Position numbers and translations under genes: made by a program. Positions 55,259-63,136 of a stretch of DNA of 64,000 nt are shown one piece after another. The DNA is from Pseudoclavibacter helvolus. GTDB taxonomy: Bacteria; Actinomycetota; Actinomycetes; Actinomycetales; Microbacteriaceae. The number at the start of each line of letters is the position of its first letter. The stretch's first letter is position 1. The DNA is taken from assembly GCF_014191305.1 (NCBI RefSeq), contig NZ_JACHWJ010000002.1:372001-436000 (forward strand). Direction: 5' to 3'. The notes below the pieces were generated by a model, which saw nothing but the letters and a program-made list of their open reading frames with translations, was not told the origin of the DNA and made no database searches.

Positions 55259-55785
55259 ACCGAGTCCGATTCGACCCGTTCGAGGAGCCGTCGAAGTGTT
55301 CCGAGGCTGCGCGTGGTTGCCGAAGCATTGACGAGGGATTCCACGAACCTGTTCACATCTCCCGCCTTCGAGCCGGGTTTCCAGCAGAAGCTGACCGCGA
55401 CCCCGGCTTCAAGCTCGCGCAATTCGACGAGGCGGTCGCGGCTTTGCATCGGGATCTGGACCCGCGGGACCGAGGGGACATCAAAGAACGAGACCATGGT
55501 GCGGTAAACGCCGCGATCTCGGTCCGGTTCCGCGGCGTGCTCGATGGCCTGGTGGATCTCCGCGCTCGTGCGGATGACGACGGGCTGGGTGTAGCCGGCG
55601 GCACGTAGTCGATCAATTCCCCGCGGCAGGAGCGTGCGTGCGGAAGGCCCAGTAAGGAGGACTGTTCCGTTCGTCTGAAAGATGCTGGCCGATTGAGGTC
55701 CGCCGAATATCGTGAGTAGCTCTTCGCCTGTAGGGCTGCCAGGGTGGCCGAGATTCATGTTTCGGAAGAGGACGACGGTAGTCAC
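55255..55785 (-). CDS. DUF1697-family protein (transposon passenger)
   Basis: 176 residues from GTG 55785, overlapping the upstream hydrolase stop by 4 bases. It matches the DUF1697 pattern: a VVLFRNMNLG start in place of the usual FLRGINVG, then an IFQTNGTVLL segment replacing YIQSGNVVF, and a VNRFVESLVNA-type end. The function of the family is unknown. Motif drift at the N-terminus shows it is a divergent member. Its end is coupled to the transposase start. Confidence 0.72.
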   Translation of the reverse strand: MTTVVLFRNMNLGHPGSPTGEELLTIFGGPQSASIFQTNGTVLLTGPSARTLLPRGIDRLRAAGYTQPVVIRTSAEIHQAIEHAAEPDRDRGVYRTMVSFFDVPSVPRVQIPMQSRDRLVELRELEAGVAVSFCWKPGSKAGDVNRFVESLVNASATTRSLGTLRRLLERVESDSV

Positions 55786-56498
55786 GGTGTCGCCAGTTCT
55801 TCGATCACTGCGGCGGTGAGGGCTGGATCGGTGATCATCGGCCAGTGTCCAGTGGCAAGGGTCCGGAAGGCCCATCCACGCGTCGTGTCGGCGATGTCTG
55901 CAACGGGTGGAGTGGTGCGGACGCACCGAACGTAGTCGAGGTGAGTCTTCTCGGGGTCAATCTCTCGCGTGATTGCCGGTTGCGCATACGTTCGGATTGG
56001 TTGGGCGGCAATGTGCGCGCCCATCCACTCCCAGTCATCTCGACTGATCCCATGTCCCGGGTGGATTTGGTCGAGCTGCTCCAGCGTGAAGAACGGAATG
56101 GCGCTCTCCACTGCGAGTGACGACATGAATGCCTTGGTCTGGGGCCCCATGACGTCGAACCACGAACGATTCGGGGCGGGCAGCGCAGCATCGAGAAAGA
56201 TGGCTCTTCGGACAATGCGGGGGTTCCGCTCGAGTGCCGCTGCGGCCACGTAGCCAGCAAACGAGTGAGCCACGAGCACGGTGTTGTCGAGGTTCGACGC
56301 CTCGAGCGCGCCGAGAAGGTCCTCGGCCCAGTCCGAGAGTGTGACCTCTGTTGCCGAAGTGGGGTCGTCGCCAGTGGATCTCAGTTGGGGTAGGACGACA
56401 TCAAATCCACGCGCCTCCAAGAATGGTGTGACGCGTTCCCAGGCCCACGGGCCCAGGCCGCTGCCTCCTAGTAGAACTACGGTCGTTGAGGACGTCAT
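55782..56498 (-). CDS. Alpha/beta hydrolase (transposon passenger)
   Basis: 238 residues. The oxyanion region is LLGGSGLGPWAWE, the nucleophile elbow is VAHSFAGYVAAA (Ser), and the C-terminal catalytic histidine is in LATGHWPMI. It belongs to the esterase/salicylate-esterase-like group of small hydrolases acting on uncharged esters. The substrate is unknown. Overlaps of 4 bases at both ends put it in the middle of a tightly coupled operon. Confidence 0.85.
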   Translation of the reverse strand: MTSSTTVVLLGGSGLGPWAWERVTPFLEARGFDVVLPQLRSTGDDPTSATEVTLSDWAEDLLGALEASNLDNTVLVAHSFAGYVAAAALERNPRIVRRAIFLDAALPAPNRSWFDVMGPQTKAFMSSLAVESAIPFFTLEQLDQIHPGHGISRDDWEWMGAHIAAQPIRTYAQPAITREIDPEKTHLDYVRCVRTTPPVADIADTTRGWAFRTLATGHWPMITDPALTAAVIEELATP

Positions 56499-57565
56499 GC
56501 CACGGTCTCCATTCGGTTCACGAAGTCGGAAAGGTCTGAGATGAAGCTGTCAGTGGCGTCGAGGGCCGCGACGTGACCGCCGTCGGCATGCTCGTACCAA
56601 GCGATCAGATTGTTCTCTCGCATAGAGACCTCACGGCAAGCGAAATCGCCGGTTCCGAACACGCTCACTGCGGTCGGAACCGCCGAGGGTGGAGCGGCGG
56701 GAACATCCCTGTTCTCGGAGTAGATGCGCATGCTGCTCCCGATTGAACCCGCAGCCCAATAGAAGGTCGCGTTCGCAAGAATGAAGTCTTCGCCAAGCCC
56801 GAAGTCTGGACCGAGGCTTGCCTGCCACAGCTGATACTTGTCGAGTTGCCACGCGAGCAATCCCGCGGGCGAGTCGCCCAGGCCGACGGCCAGGAAATCG
56901 GGACGATGCGACTGAAAGTGGAGATAGCCCCTGCCTTTGTCGGCGAAGGCACCGAGGCGTCGCCAGGAGTCACCGCATGCGGGACCGTCGGCCATGAATC
57001 CTTGTAGCCCCGCACTGACGTGCACCCCGACTACGCGATCAGGGAAACTGACCGCAATCTGCCGGGCGACGACTGAGCCCCAATCCTGGCCGTGGACGAT
57101 AAACCGAGAATGCCCGAGGAGCATCATCGCGTCCGCGAGTACCCCGGCAATGGCGGCGATCGCCATGCCGTCCTTGGGAGCCGGAGCGGTGCCGAACCCG
57201 GGAAGGATCGCCAAAACGACCTCCGACGCCATCTGCCTCACCGGCCCGATTGCGCGATGGAACGCGAGGAAGGACGTGGGCCATCCATGGATTAGCAAGA
57301 TAGGTATCTTCCCGTGGCCGACGAATCGAATCACATGCGCTTCTCCGTGACTCGTCGGGATGAGCAGGGACTGGCCATCCGATGGACCCGGTTCTTGCTC
57401 AAGCCATCGCGCCCACGCATCGACGAAACGGAGGGTCAATGCCGCTGCTGCGTCGTCGGACCCCGCAGGAAGCCACCGAGTGTTTTCCAATCGATCCGTG
57501 AGGTCGGACGCGGTGTGAGCCAGCTCGGGCGTCACAGTCGAGAGAAGTTGGTAACATGTTGTCAC
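56495..57565 (-). CDS. Epoxide-hydrolase-like alpha/beta hydrolase (transposon passenger)
   Basis: 356 residues from GTG 57565. A short N-terminal region like the epoxide hydrolase N domain (about 60 residues, shorter than usual) precedes the catalytic core. The HGWPTSFLAF oxyanion motif, nucleophile Asp in VHGQDWGSVVA and the histidine in DGGHVAALDA are visible. Asp rather than Ser at the nucleophile fits epoxide hydrolase or haloalkane dehalogenase chemistry. It is the first gene of the passenger operon and diverges from marR through two shared operator-like repeats. Confidence 0.85.
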   Translation of the reverse strand: MTTCYQLLSTVTPELAHTASDLTDRLENTRWLPAGSDDAAAALTLRFVDAWARWLEQEPGPSDGQSLLIPTSHGEAHVIRFVGHGKIPILLIHGWPTSFLAFHRAIGPVRQMASEVVLAILPGFGTAPAPKDGMAIAAIAGVLADAMMLLGHSRFIVHGQDWGSVVARQIAVSFPDRVVGVHVSAGLQGFMADGPACGDSWRRLGAFADKGRGYLHFQSHRPDFLAVGLGDSPAGLLAWQLDKYQLWQASLGPDFGLGEDFILANATFYWAAGSIGSSMRIYSENRDVPAAPPSAVPTAVSVFGTGDFACREVSMRENNLIAWYEHADGGHVAALDATDSFISDLSDFVNRMETVA

Positions 57566-57600
57566 TCCGCAACTCTAAGAAAGGTGACAACAAATTGTCA
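57549..57600. promoter_or_regulatory. Putative MarR operators between the hydrolase operon and marR
   Basis: TGACAA-CAAA-TTGTCA (57585-57600) is a perfect 6-4-6 inverted repeat. TGGTAA-CATG-TTGTCA (57549-57564) is a second, imperfect copy 36 bp away. On the minus strand TTGACA (57597-57602) followed 17 bases later by TTAGAG could be the operon promoter, so a bound repressor would block it. Confidence 0.65.
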
Positions 57601-58044
57601 ACTGTGGAAGAGGTGGACGATGTGATTCACGCGCTTGTCTACGTGAACAAGCTTCTGCGCGACGCCGGCGAGAAAGCGGCCGCCGCTGCCGGACAGACGC
57701 ACGCGCGCCGAATGGTGCTCCAGAGCGCGGGCGATGGCACCACGGTCGCCGACATCGCGCGAGCGCTCGGCCTCCAGCGCCAGGGTGTGCAACGAATTGC
57801 TGACGAACTCGTGGCCGACGGTCTCGGGCGCTACGGGAACAATCCGCGCCACAAAAAGTCCAGACTGTTCGCAGTAACACCGTCCGGACAATCGACGCTC
57901 GCGGCGGTCCACGAAGAGCACGCCGCCTGGCTCACCGAGCTCAATGAGGCGGCACCTGACATGGACTGGGCCTCACTCCACCTAACCCTCGATCGCCTCA
58001 CGGCGGCGCTTCAGACCAGCAGCCACCAGCCTGCCCGAGCTTGA
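57595..58044 (+). CDS. MarR-family regulator (transposon passenger)
   Basis: 149 residues from TTG 57595, which follows AAAGG by 10 bases; an ATG at 57556 is in frame but lies within the first operator and overlaps the divergent gene. The winged helix is VADIARALGLQRQGVQRIADELVADGLGRYGNNPRHKKSRLFAVTPSG. MarR proteins usually repress a divergent detoxification gene until a ligand, often an aromatic or electrophile, binds. Here the target is probably the hydrolase operon and, through it, the transposase. Confidence 0.83.
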   Translation: MSTVEEVDDVIHALVYVNKLLRDAGEKAAAAAGQTHARRMVLQSAGDGTTVADIARALGLQRQGVQRIADELVADGLGRYGNNPRHKKSRLFAVTPSGQSTLAAVHEEHAAWLTELNEAAPDMDWASLHLTLDRLTAALQTSSHQPARA

Positions 58045-58069
58045 CCTGCGGCCTCTCGTGCCGATTGCT

Positions 58070-58094
58070 GTTCACAACGTGTCGGGGAACTACA
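58070..58094 (-). repeat. Right terminal inverted repeat of the IS481-type transposon
   Basis: 25 bp ending GGGGAACTACA, the exact inverse of 54301-54325, followed by the target duplication CCTAGC at 58095-58100. Confidence 0.93.
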
Positions 58095-58095
58095 C

Positions 58096-58311
58096 CTAGC
58101 TCGTCATGAGCAGGATCCCGAGGAGTGCCTGCGCGACGCCGATGACGAGCGCCGTCAGCACGAGCACGGCGTGCACCGTGAGGAAACGAGTCGGGCGGCC
58201 GTTCTCGTCGCGGGCTCGAGGGTCGTTCGAGACGCGTCGGTAGAAGGACGGCCAGACGAGGACGTTGAAGACGGCGCCGACGAGGAGGGCGATGCTTGCG
58301 AGGAGGACCAT
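58096..58311 (-). CDS. SCO4848-family small membrane protein
   Basis: 71 residues with two hydrophobic helices and the family pattern VFNVLVWPSFYRRVSND ... GRPTRFLTVHAVLVLTALVIG. The function is unknown, but the family is widespread in actinobacteria. TAGGCT lies 6 bases before the ATG on the minus strand. The TAG stop is formed by the CTAG of the transposon target duplication, so the insertion falls exactly at the end of the gene and leaves it intact. Confidence 0.82.
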   Translation of the reverse strand: MVLLASIALLVGAVFNVLVWPSFYRRVSNDPRARDENGRPTRFLTVHAVLVLTALVIGVAQALLGILLMTS

Positions 58312-58320
58312 CCTTCAAGC

Positions 58321-58887
58321 CTATTCGCGGGGGAGGGCCTCTCCGAGTGCAGGGGCCTCGCTTGACGGGCTCTGCCGTTTCGCAAGCGCGACGTAGCCGG
58401 ACGCGTGAGGGATGAACGCCGCGCTCTCCTCAGTCGTCAGTTCGCGACGGACCTTGGCCGGCACGCCAGCTGCCAGCACGCGATCCGGGATGTTCGCCCC
58501 CTCCAAAACCACCGCACCGGCCGCAACGAGCGAGCCAGTGCCGATGACTGACCGAGACAGGCAGGCGGCCTTCATGCCGATGAGTGTCCCGTTTGCGATC
58601 GTCGTACCGTGCAGGAGCGCCTGATGGCCAGCGGTGACGTCGTCGCCGATGATCGTGTCGACGTCATGCTCGACGTGCACAACCGTGCCGTCCTGCAGGT
58701 TCGACCTGGCTCCGATGACGATGCGGCCGCCCACATCCGCTCGCAGCACGCAGCCGTACCAGACCGAGGAATCGGGGCCGATTTCGACGTCTCCGATGAT
58801 GACGGCGCCTGGCGCTATCCATGCAGATTTGTGGATGCGGGGCGTCTTGCCCTCGAACGGAAGGATCAGGTGAGCTGCGCTGGTCAT
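58321..58887 (-). CDS. Gamma carbonic anhydrase family protein
   Basis: 188 residues from ATG 58887; a longer frame to 58923 lacks support. Left-handed beta-helix hexapeptide repeats (IIGDVEIGPDSSVWYGCVLRAD) are followed by the zinc histidines in DGTVVHVEHDV and TAGHQALLHG. Such proteins hydrate CO2 or, in some members, act as acyltransferases. It is followed by the SCO4848-like gene 9 bases downstream, so the two may share a transcript. Confidence 0.9.
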   Translation of the reverse strand: MTSAAHLILPFEGKTPRIHKSAWIAPGAVIIGDVEIGPDSSVWYGCVLRADVGGRIVIGARSNLQDGTVVHVEHDVDTIIGDDVTAGHQALLHGTTIANGTLIGMKAACLSRSVIGTGSLVAAGAVVLEGANIPDRVLAAGVPAKVRRELTTEESAAFIPHASGYVALAKRQSPSSEAPALGEALPRE

Positions 58888-58951
58888 GCCCCGATGATCG
58901 CAGTTGTGCTTCTCCCAGGCCACCCCGCGCGCCAGAGTCCGTCACCTCGGC

Positions 58952-58957
58952 TAAAAT
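58952..58957 (+). promoter_or_regulatory. -10 box (TAAAAT) of ffh
   Basis: TAAAAT is 9 bases before the ffh ATG at 58967, in an otherwise GC-rich stretch. The predicted 5' leader is only a few bases. Confidence 0.55.
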
Positions 58958-58966
58958 GGGCGAACT

Positions 58967-60538
58967 ATGGCCATTTTCGGGAACCTCTCTGACCGGCTGA
59001 CGCAGACGCTCGCCGGCCTCCGCTCCAAGGGCAAGCTCACGCCCGCCGATGTCGACGGCACCGTGCGCGAGATCCGTCGCGCCCTGCTCGAAGCCGACGT
59101 CGCGCTTCCCGTGGTCAAGGACTTCGCCGCGCACGTGCGTGAGCGTGCCCTCGGCGACGAGGTCAACCGCGCCCTCAACCCTGCGCAGCAGGTCGTGCAG
59201 ATCGTCAACGAGGAGCTCGTGCGCATCCTCGGCGGCGACACTCGGCAGATCGAGTTCGCCAAGCAGCCACCGACGATCATCATGCTCGCCGGCCTCCAGG
59301 GTGCAGGTAAGACGACGCTTGCCGGCAAGCTCGCGAAGCGCCTCGCGGGGGAGAAGCACACGCCGCTCCTCGTCGCGGCCGACCTCCAGCGCCCGAATGC
59401 CGTGACGCAGCTGCAAGTCGTCGGCCAGCAGGCCGGCGTGCAGGTCTACGCACCCGAGCCGGGCAACGGTGTCGGCGACCCCGTGCGCGTCGCGAAGGAC
59501 GCCGTCCGATTCGCGCAGGACAAGCTGCACGACGTGGTCATCATCGACACGGCCGGCCGCCTGGGCGTCGACCAGGAACTCATGAAGCAGGCGGCCGACA
59601 TCCGCCGCGCCACCAACCCGGACGAAGTGCTGTTCGTCATCGACGCGATGATCGGCCAGGACGCGGTCGCGACGGCGAAGGCGTTCCAGGATGGCGTCGA
59701 CTTCACGGGTGTTGTGCTCTCGAAGCTCGACGGTGACGCTCGTGGTGGTGCCGCGCTCTCGGTGGCTCAGCTCACCGGCCGCCCCATAATGTACGCGTCG
59801 ACCGGTGAGGGGCTCGACGACTTCGAGGTCTTCCACCCCGACCGCATGGCGAAGCGCATCCTCGACATGGGTGACATCCTCAGCCTCATCGAACAGGCGC
59901 AGAAGGCGTTTGACGAGGACGAGGCGATGGAGATCGCCAGCAAGCTGGCGACTGAGAACTTCACGCTCGATGACTTCCTCAAGCAGATGCAGCAGCTCCG
60001 CAAGGCTGGCAACTTCAAGAAGATGATGGGCATGCTCCCCGGCATGGGCCAGATGAAGGAGGCGCTCGAGAACTTCGACGAGCGCGAGCTGGTCCGCACC
60101 GAGGCGATCATCCAGTCGATGACCACCGCCGAGCGACAGAACCCCAAGCTCCTCAACGGCTCCCGTCGCGCGCGGATCGCCCGTGGCTCCGGCCGCACGG
60201 TCACTGACGTCAACGAGCTCGTCAAGCGCTTCGAACAGGCCGCGAAGATGATGAAGACCGTCGCTCGCGGCGGCACCCCGCAGATTCCGGGCATGGGGCC
60301 CATCCCGGGTCAGCACGGCGGTCGCAAGGCTGTCGCGAAGGGCGGCAAGAAGAAGCAGCAGGGCAAGCGCAGCGGCAACCCGGCGAAGCGCGCACAGCAG
60401 GCGGTCGAAGAAGCCGCGGCCCCGAAGCGCCCGGGCGGCGCCTTCGGCGGCGCCGGATTCGGGCGGCCAGCGGCCGGCGATGGGCAGCCGAACGAGGCTG
60501 AGCTCGAGCAGCTGCAGAAGTACCTGGGCCGCGGCTAG
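58967..60538 (+). CDS. ffh: Signal recognition particle protein Ffh
   Basis: 523 residues. N domain, GTPase with GLQGAGKTTLAGKLA, DTAGRLGVDQE and SKLDGDARGGAAL, and a methionine-rich M domain (about 330-440: FLKQMQQLRKAGNFKKMMGMLPGMGQMKE) that binds signal sequences and 4.5S RNA. A basic, Gly/Lys-rich tail follows. It delivers nascent membrane proteins to FtsY (48978). A strong terminator follows. Confidence 0.97.
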   Translation: MAIFGNLSDRLTQTLAGLRSKGKLTPADVDGTVREIRRALLEADVALPVVKDFAAHVRERALGDEVNRALNPAQQVVQIVNEELVRILGGDTRQIEFAKQPPTIIMLAGLQGAGKTTLAGKLAKRLAGEKHTPLLVAADLQRPNAVTQLQVVGQQAGVQVYAPEPGNGVGDPVRVAKDAVRFAQDKLHDVVIIDTAGRLGVDQELMKQAADIRRATNPDEVLFVIDAMIGQDAVATAKAFQDGVDFTGVVLSKLDGDARGGAALSVAQLTGRPIMYASTGEGLDDFEVFHPDRMAKRILDMGDILSLIEQAQKAFDEDEAMEIASKLATENFTLDDFLKQMQQLRKAGNFKKMMGMLPGMGQMKEALENFDERELVRTEAIIQSMTTAERQNPKLLNGSRRARIARGSGRTVTDVNELVKRFEQAAKMMKTVARGGTPQIPGMGPIPGQHGGRKAVAKGGKKKQQGKRSGNPAKRAQQAVEEAAAPKRPGGAFGGAGFGRPAAGDGQPNEAELEQLQKYLGRG

Positions 60539-60574
60539 CTCGCAACGGCTCATCTGAGCGAGACACGAAGCGGA

Positions 60575-60604
60575 GGGGCGCACCCAGACACCTGGGTGCG
60601 CCCC
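60575..60604 (+). terminator. Terminator of ffh
   Basis: GGGGCGCACCCA (60575-60586) pairs perfectly with TGGGTGCGCCCC (60593-60604), then CGTTTGTTTG. Confidence 0.85.
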
Positions 60605-60667
60605 CGTTTGTTTGCGTCGGCCGTGTGTTTGCGTCGGCCGGTGTCCCCGATTTCGGCGCATGCACCC

Positions 60668-60701
60668 GGGGCGCATCCGCTCTTTCGAGTGGATGCGCCC
60701 C
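60668..60701. terminator. Terminator-like hairpin at the 3' end of the convergent surface-protein gene
   Basis: GGGGCGCATCC (60668-60678) and GGATGCGCCCC (60691-60701) are perfect 11-bp arms with a 12-base loop, 19 bases from the minus-strand stop at 60721. Confidence 0.6.
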
Positions 60702-60720
60702 AGGGCTCGTGCGTTCCCGC

Positions 60721-62052
60721 TTAGTCGGAGTTCCTCATGCGGCGCGTGAGGAGCAACGTTGCGCCTGCGGCGAGCAGGAGGCCCGCGCCGATCGCGAGCG
60801 TCGGTGCGAAGCCGTCAGCGCCCGTTGTGGCGAGTCCGCCTCCCGGTGCCGGCGGCGTCGTCGCGGTGGCAGTTGGGGTCGGCGTCCAGGTGGGGCTCGT
60901 GGTCGGAACCGGAGGTACCACTGTGGCGGTTGTCGTCGGTGTAGGCGTGATGGTCGGTGTCGGTGTTGCCGTCTCGGTTGGTGTCACGGAGGGAGTCGGT
61001 GTCACAACGACAGGGCTCACCGTGATGGTGACGGTGGCGACCTCGCTGTCGAGCGCCCCGTCGTTCGTGGAGAACGTGAAGCTCGTCTCTCCCTCGAACC
61101 CTTCCGCGGGCGTGAACGTGAGGTTCGGGCCATCGCCGCTCAGCGTGCCGTTCTCGGGCTGCGTGAGAACCGAGTAGGTCAGCGGGTCGCCTTCAGCGTC
61201 CGTTCCCGCGAGTGTGATGTTGAGCGGAGTGTCGATGTCAGTCGAGAGCGACTGCGAGGCAGCGGTCGGCGGGGTGTTCGAGCGGAAGCTGCCCGCCTGG
61301 ATGAGCACAGCGGAGTCGTAGGCGTAATCACCTCGGTCGGCGATGACGAGCTTGATGTGGTTGCTCTCGCCCTGCTGGACGGGCGCCGAAAGACCGAGCA
61401 CCGTCGTGAGCCCGTCGAGGCCTGTGTCGAAGGAGCCGGAGTCGACCGGGTTGTCACGGTAGAGCTCGGTGTTCCGCAGGTGGTTGATGTTGTTGATCGC
61501 GACGGCAGTGTTGGTGCCGTCGGCGTCGAACGTCGCGTAGTTCGTGCCGTTGACGAAGAACGCGAAGACGTCGTTGTAGTCCGTGTCGACGAACTCCTGG
61601 TACTCCTCGGAGCCGAAGACGTAGGAGAACGCGATGTTGTCTTCTGTGGGCACGAAGTCGAACTCAAGCACGGAGGCGTCTCGGGTCTCGCCCTCGACGA
61701 TCGCGTCGAGGTCGGCGTCTCCTGGAAGGCCGCGTGACGCGCTCGTCGAGTCGTCGCTGTTTGGGCCCAAGAGCGCCCCGCCTTCGCCGGCGGTTCCCGT
61801 TGTCAGCGCGATGCCGCTCTCGACACCGAGGTCAGTGAATCCCGAGTAGGTGCCGGCCGCGAGGGCATCTCCTGTGTAGACGACGTTTGAGACTGCGGTC
61901 TCGTCACCGACAAGGGTCGCTACGAGGTCTTCCGGGGTCTGTGCCGAGAGGTCAGTGACGGTCTGCCCGGGTGAAGCGGCGGCGGCGCCGACTCCGACTC
62001 CGAGAAGCAGGACCGATGTTGCCCCTGCGGCGAGGGCTGTGCGGAGTCGCAT
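60721..62052 (-). CDS. Choice-of-anchor-L surface protein with LAxTG-type sorting signal
   Basis: 443 residues from ATG 62052 with CAGGAGA upstream. A signal peptide (to about residue 26) is followed by a choice-of-anchor-L domain with its hallmark FSYVFGSEEYQEFV, then one cadherin-like domain (PPTAASQSLSTDIDTPL), a Thr/Pro-rich stalk of TPTPT repeats, and a C-terminal LATTG (407-411), hydrophobic helix and RRMRNSD. LAxTG signals are used by class E sortases of actinobacteria, which attach pili and surface proteins to peptidoglycan. No sortase gene is in this window. Probably an adhesin or surface-layer component. Confidence 0.88.
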   Translation of the reverse strand: MRLRTALAAGATSVLLLGVGVGAAAASPGQTVTDLSAQTPEDLVATLVGDETAVSNVVYTGDALAAGTYSGFTDLGVESGIALTTGTAGEGGALLGPNSDDSTSASRGLPGDADLDAIVEGETRDASVLEFDFVPTEDNIAFSYVFGSEEYQEFVDTDYNDVFAFFVNGTNYATFDADGTNTAVAINNINHLRNTELYRDNPVDSGSFDTGLDGLTTVLGLSAPVQQGESNHIKLVIADRGDYAYDSAVLIQAGSFRSNTPPTAASQSLSTDIDTPLNITLAGTDAEGDPLTYSVLTQPENGTLSGDGPNLTFTPAEGFEGETSFTFSTNDGALDSEVATVTITVSPVVVTPTPSVTPTETATPTPTITPTPTTTATVVPPVPTTSPTWTPTPTATATTPPAPGGGLATTGADGFAPTLAIGAGLLLAAGATLLLTRRMRNSD

Positions 62053-62271
62053 GAGTTCTCCTGAAGGTCTGGGGGTTCGGTGATGTTAAGCCGACAGTTC
62101 GCTGAAGATCAAGAGAATTGAGGGATACGGGACCCGTTGTTTCGCCTCGTGACCTCACCGGTGTGACGGGTGTGGTTCGTGTGAATGAACGCCACTCCGA
62201 AGGCGCCCCTCGTCGTCCACGCGGGGACAGGTACTCTTGTCACGTCATCAAGCCGTTTGAGGAGTGCGCCA

Positions 62272-63048
62272 TTGAGCAATGAAGCTGCAGCAACAGGCGA
62301 GGCCCGACTCCCGCTCGGGCTCTTCGTCGGCATCGATCGTTCGAGCCCGGTACCCCTCTACCACCAGGTCTCGGAGCGCATCGAGAAGGCCATCCGCGAC
62401 GACACGCTGCCGGCGGGTTCAAAGCTCGAGAACGAGATCTCGCTGGGCCACAGGCTTGGGCTCTCGCGCCCGACCGTTCGCCGGGCAATCCAGGAGCTGG
62501 TCGACAAGGGCCTTCTCGTGCGTCGTCGCGGTGTCGGCACGCAGGTGGTGCACGGCCCCGTCACCCGCAACGTCGAGCTGACGAGCCTCTTCGAGGACCT
62601 CGAGCGCTCCGCGCAGAAGCCGACCACGACGCTGCTCTCCCGTCGCGTGGAGGCGGCCACGCCTGAGCTCGCCGAGACCCTCGGTATCGAGGTGGGAAGT
62701 CCGACGCTGCACATCTCGCGCTTGCGGAGTGCCGACGGTGTTCCACTCGCGATCCTCGACAATGTGCTGCCCGAGCCATTCGTTGAGCTCACCGAGGACG
62801 AACTTGTGGAGCACGGTCTCTACCAGCTGCTGCGCGCCAGGGGTGTGACCATGCGCGTCGCCAAGCAGCGCATTGGCGCGAGGGCTGCGTCCCGCGAAGA
62901 GGAGCGACTGCTCGACCTCTCCGGTGGGGCCGCGGTGCTCACGATGTCGCGCGTTGCATTTGATGCTGCGGGGCGCGCCGTGGAGTACGGACGCCACTGC
63001 TATCGCCCAGACCTCTACACGTTCGAGATCACGCTCGTCGAGCGCTGA
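62272..63048 (+). CDS. GntR-family regulator with UTRA domain
   Basis: 258 residues from TTG 62272, which has GAGGAG 7 bases upstream; a longer ATG frame from 62185 lacks a ribosome site. An N-terminal winged helix (YHQVSERIEKAIRDDTLPAGSKLENEISLGHRLGLSRPTVRRAIQ) precedes a UTRA ligand-binding domain (about 105-250). HutC/UTRA regulators sense sugars, amino-sugars or histidine derivatives. The 219-base gap upstream holds the divergent promoters; TACTCT at 62231-62236 may be its -10. Confidence 0.9.
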   Translation: MSNEAAATGEARLPLGLFVGIDRSSPVPLYHQVSERIEKAIRDDTLPAGSKLENEISLGHRLGLSRPTVRRAIQELVDKGLLVRRRGVGTQVVHGPVTRNVELTSLFEDLERSAQKPTTTLLSRRVEAATPELAETLGIEVGSPTLHISRLRSADGVPLAILDNVLPEPFVELTEDELVEHGLYQLLRARGVTMRVAKQRIGARAASREEERLLDLSGGAAVLTMSRVAFDAAGRAVEYGRHCYRPDLYTFEITLVER

Positions 63049-63084
63049 TCTCTGGCTCCGCACCGCTGATCTCTGTCTCCGCAC
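63043..63084 (+). repeat. 21-bp tandem duplication at the end of the GntR gene
   Basis: CGCTGATCTCTGGCTCCGCAC (63043-63063) is followed directly by the same 21 bases with one change, G to T (63064-63084). The first copy contains the stop codon. Confidence 0.8.
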
Positions 63085-63121
63085 ACAGGAACGCCCACGG
63101 CTCTGCCGTGGGCGTTCCTGT
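63085..63121. terminator. Strong bidirectional terminator after the GntR gene
   Basis: The 17-bp arms at 63085-63101 and 63105-63121 (core GAACGCCCACGGC and GCCGTGGGCGTTC) pair perfectly with a 3-base TCT loop, between convergent genes. Confidence 0.85.
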
Positions 63122-63136
63122 CTTGTACGGCGGGTA

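Larger units (their letters stand above)
54301..58094. mobile_element. IS481-type transposon carrying a MarR-regulated hydrolase operon
   Basis: Perfect 25-bp terminal inverted repeats at 54301-54325 and 58070-58094 begin TGTAGTTCCCCG and end CGTTGTGAAC. They are flanked by the direct repeat CCTAGC (54295-54300 and 58095-58100), a 6-bp target duplication. Inside are the transposase, DUF1697, alpha/beta hydrolase and epoxide-hydrolase-like genes on the minus strand and marR on the plus strand. No second pair of ends is found near the transposase start, so this is a single element with passenger genes. It is not a composite of two insertion sequences. Perfect ends and duplication suggest a recent insertion that may still be mobile. 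Confidence 0.92.

Noticed and set aside
54301-58094. Composite transposon made of two insertion sequences
   Set aside because: Only one transposase and one pair of ends exist. No second IS copy or internal end was found.
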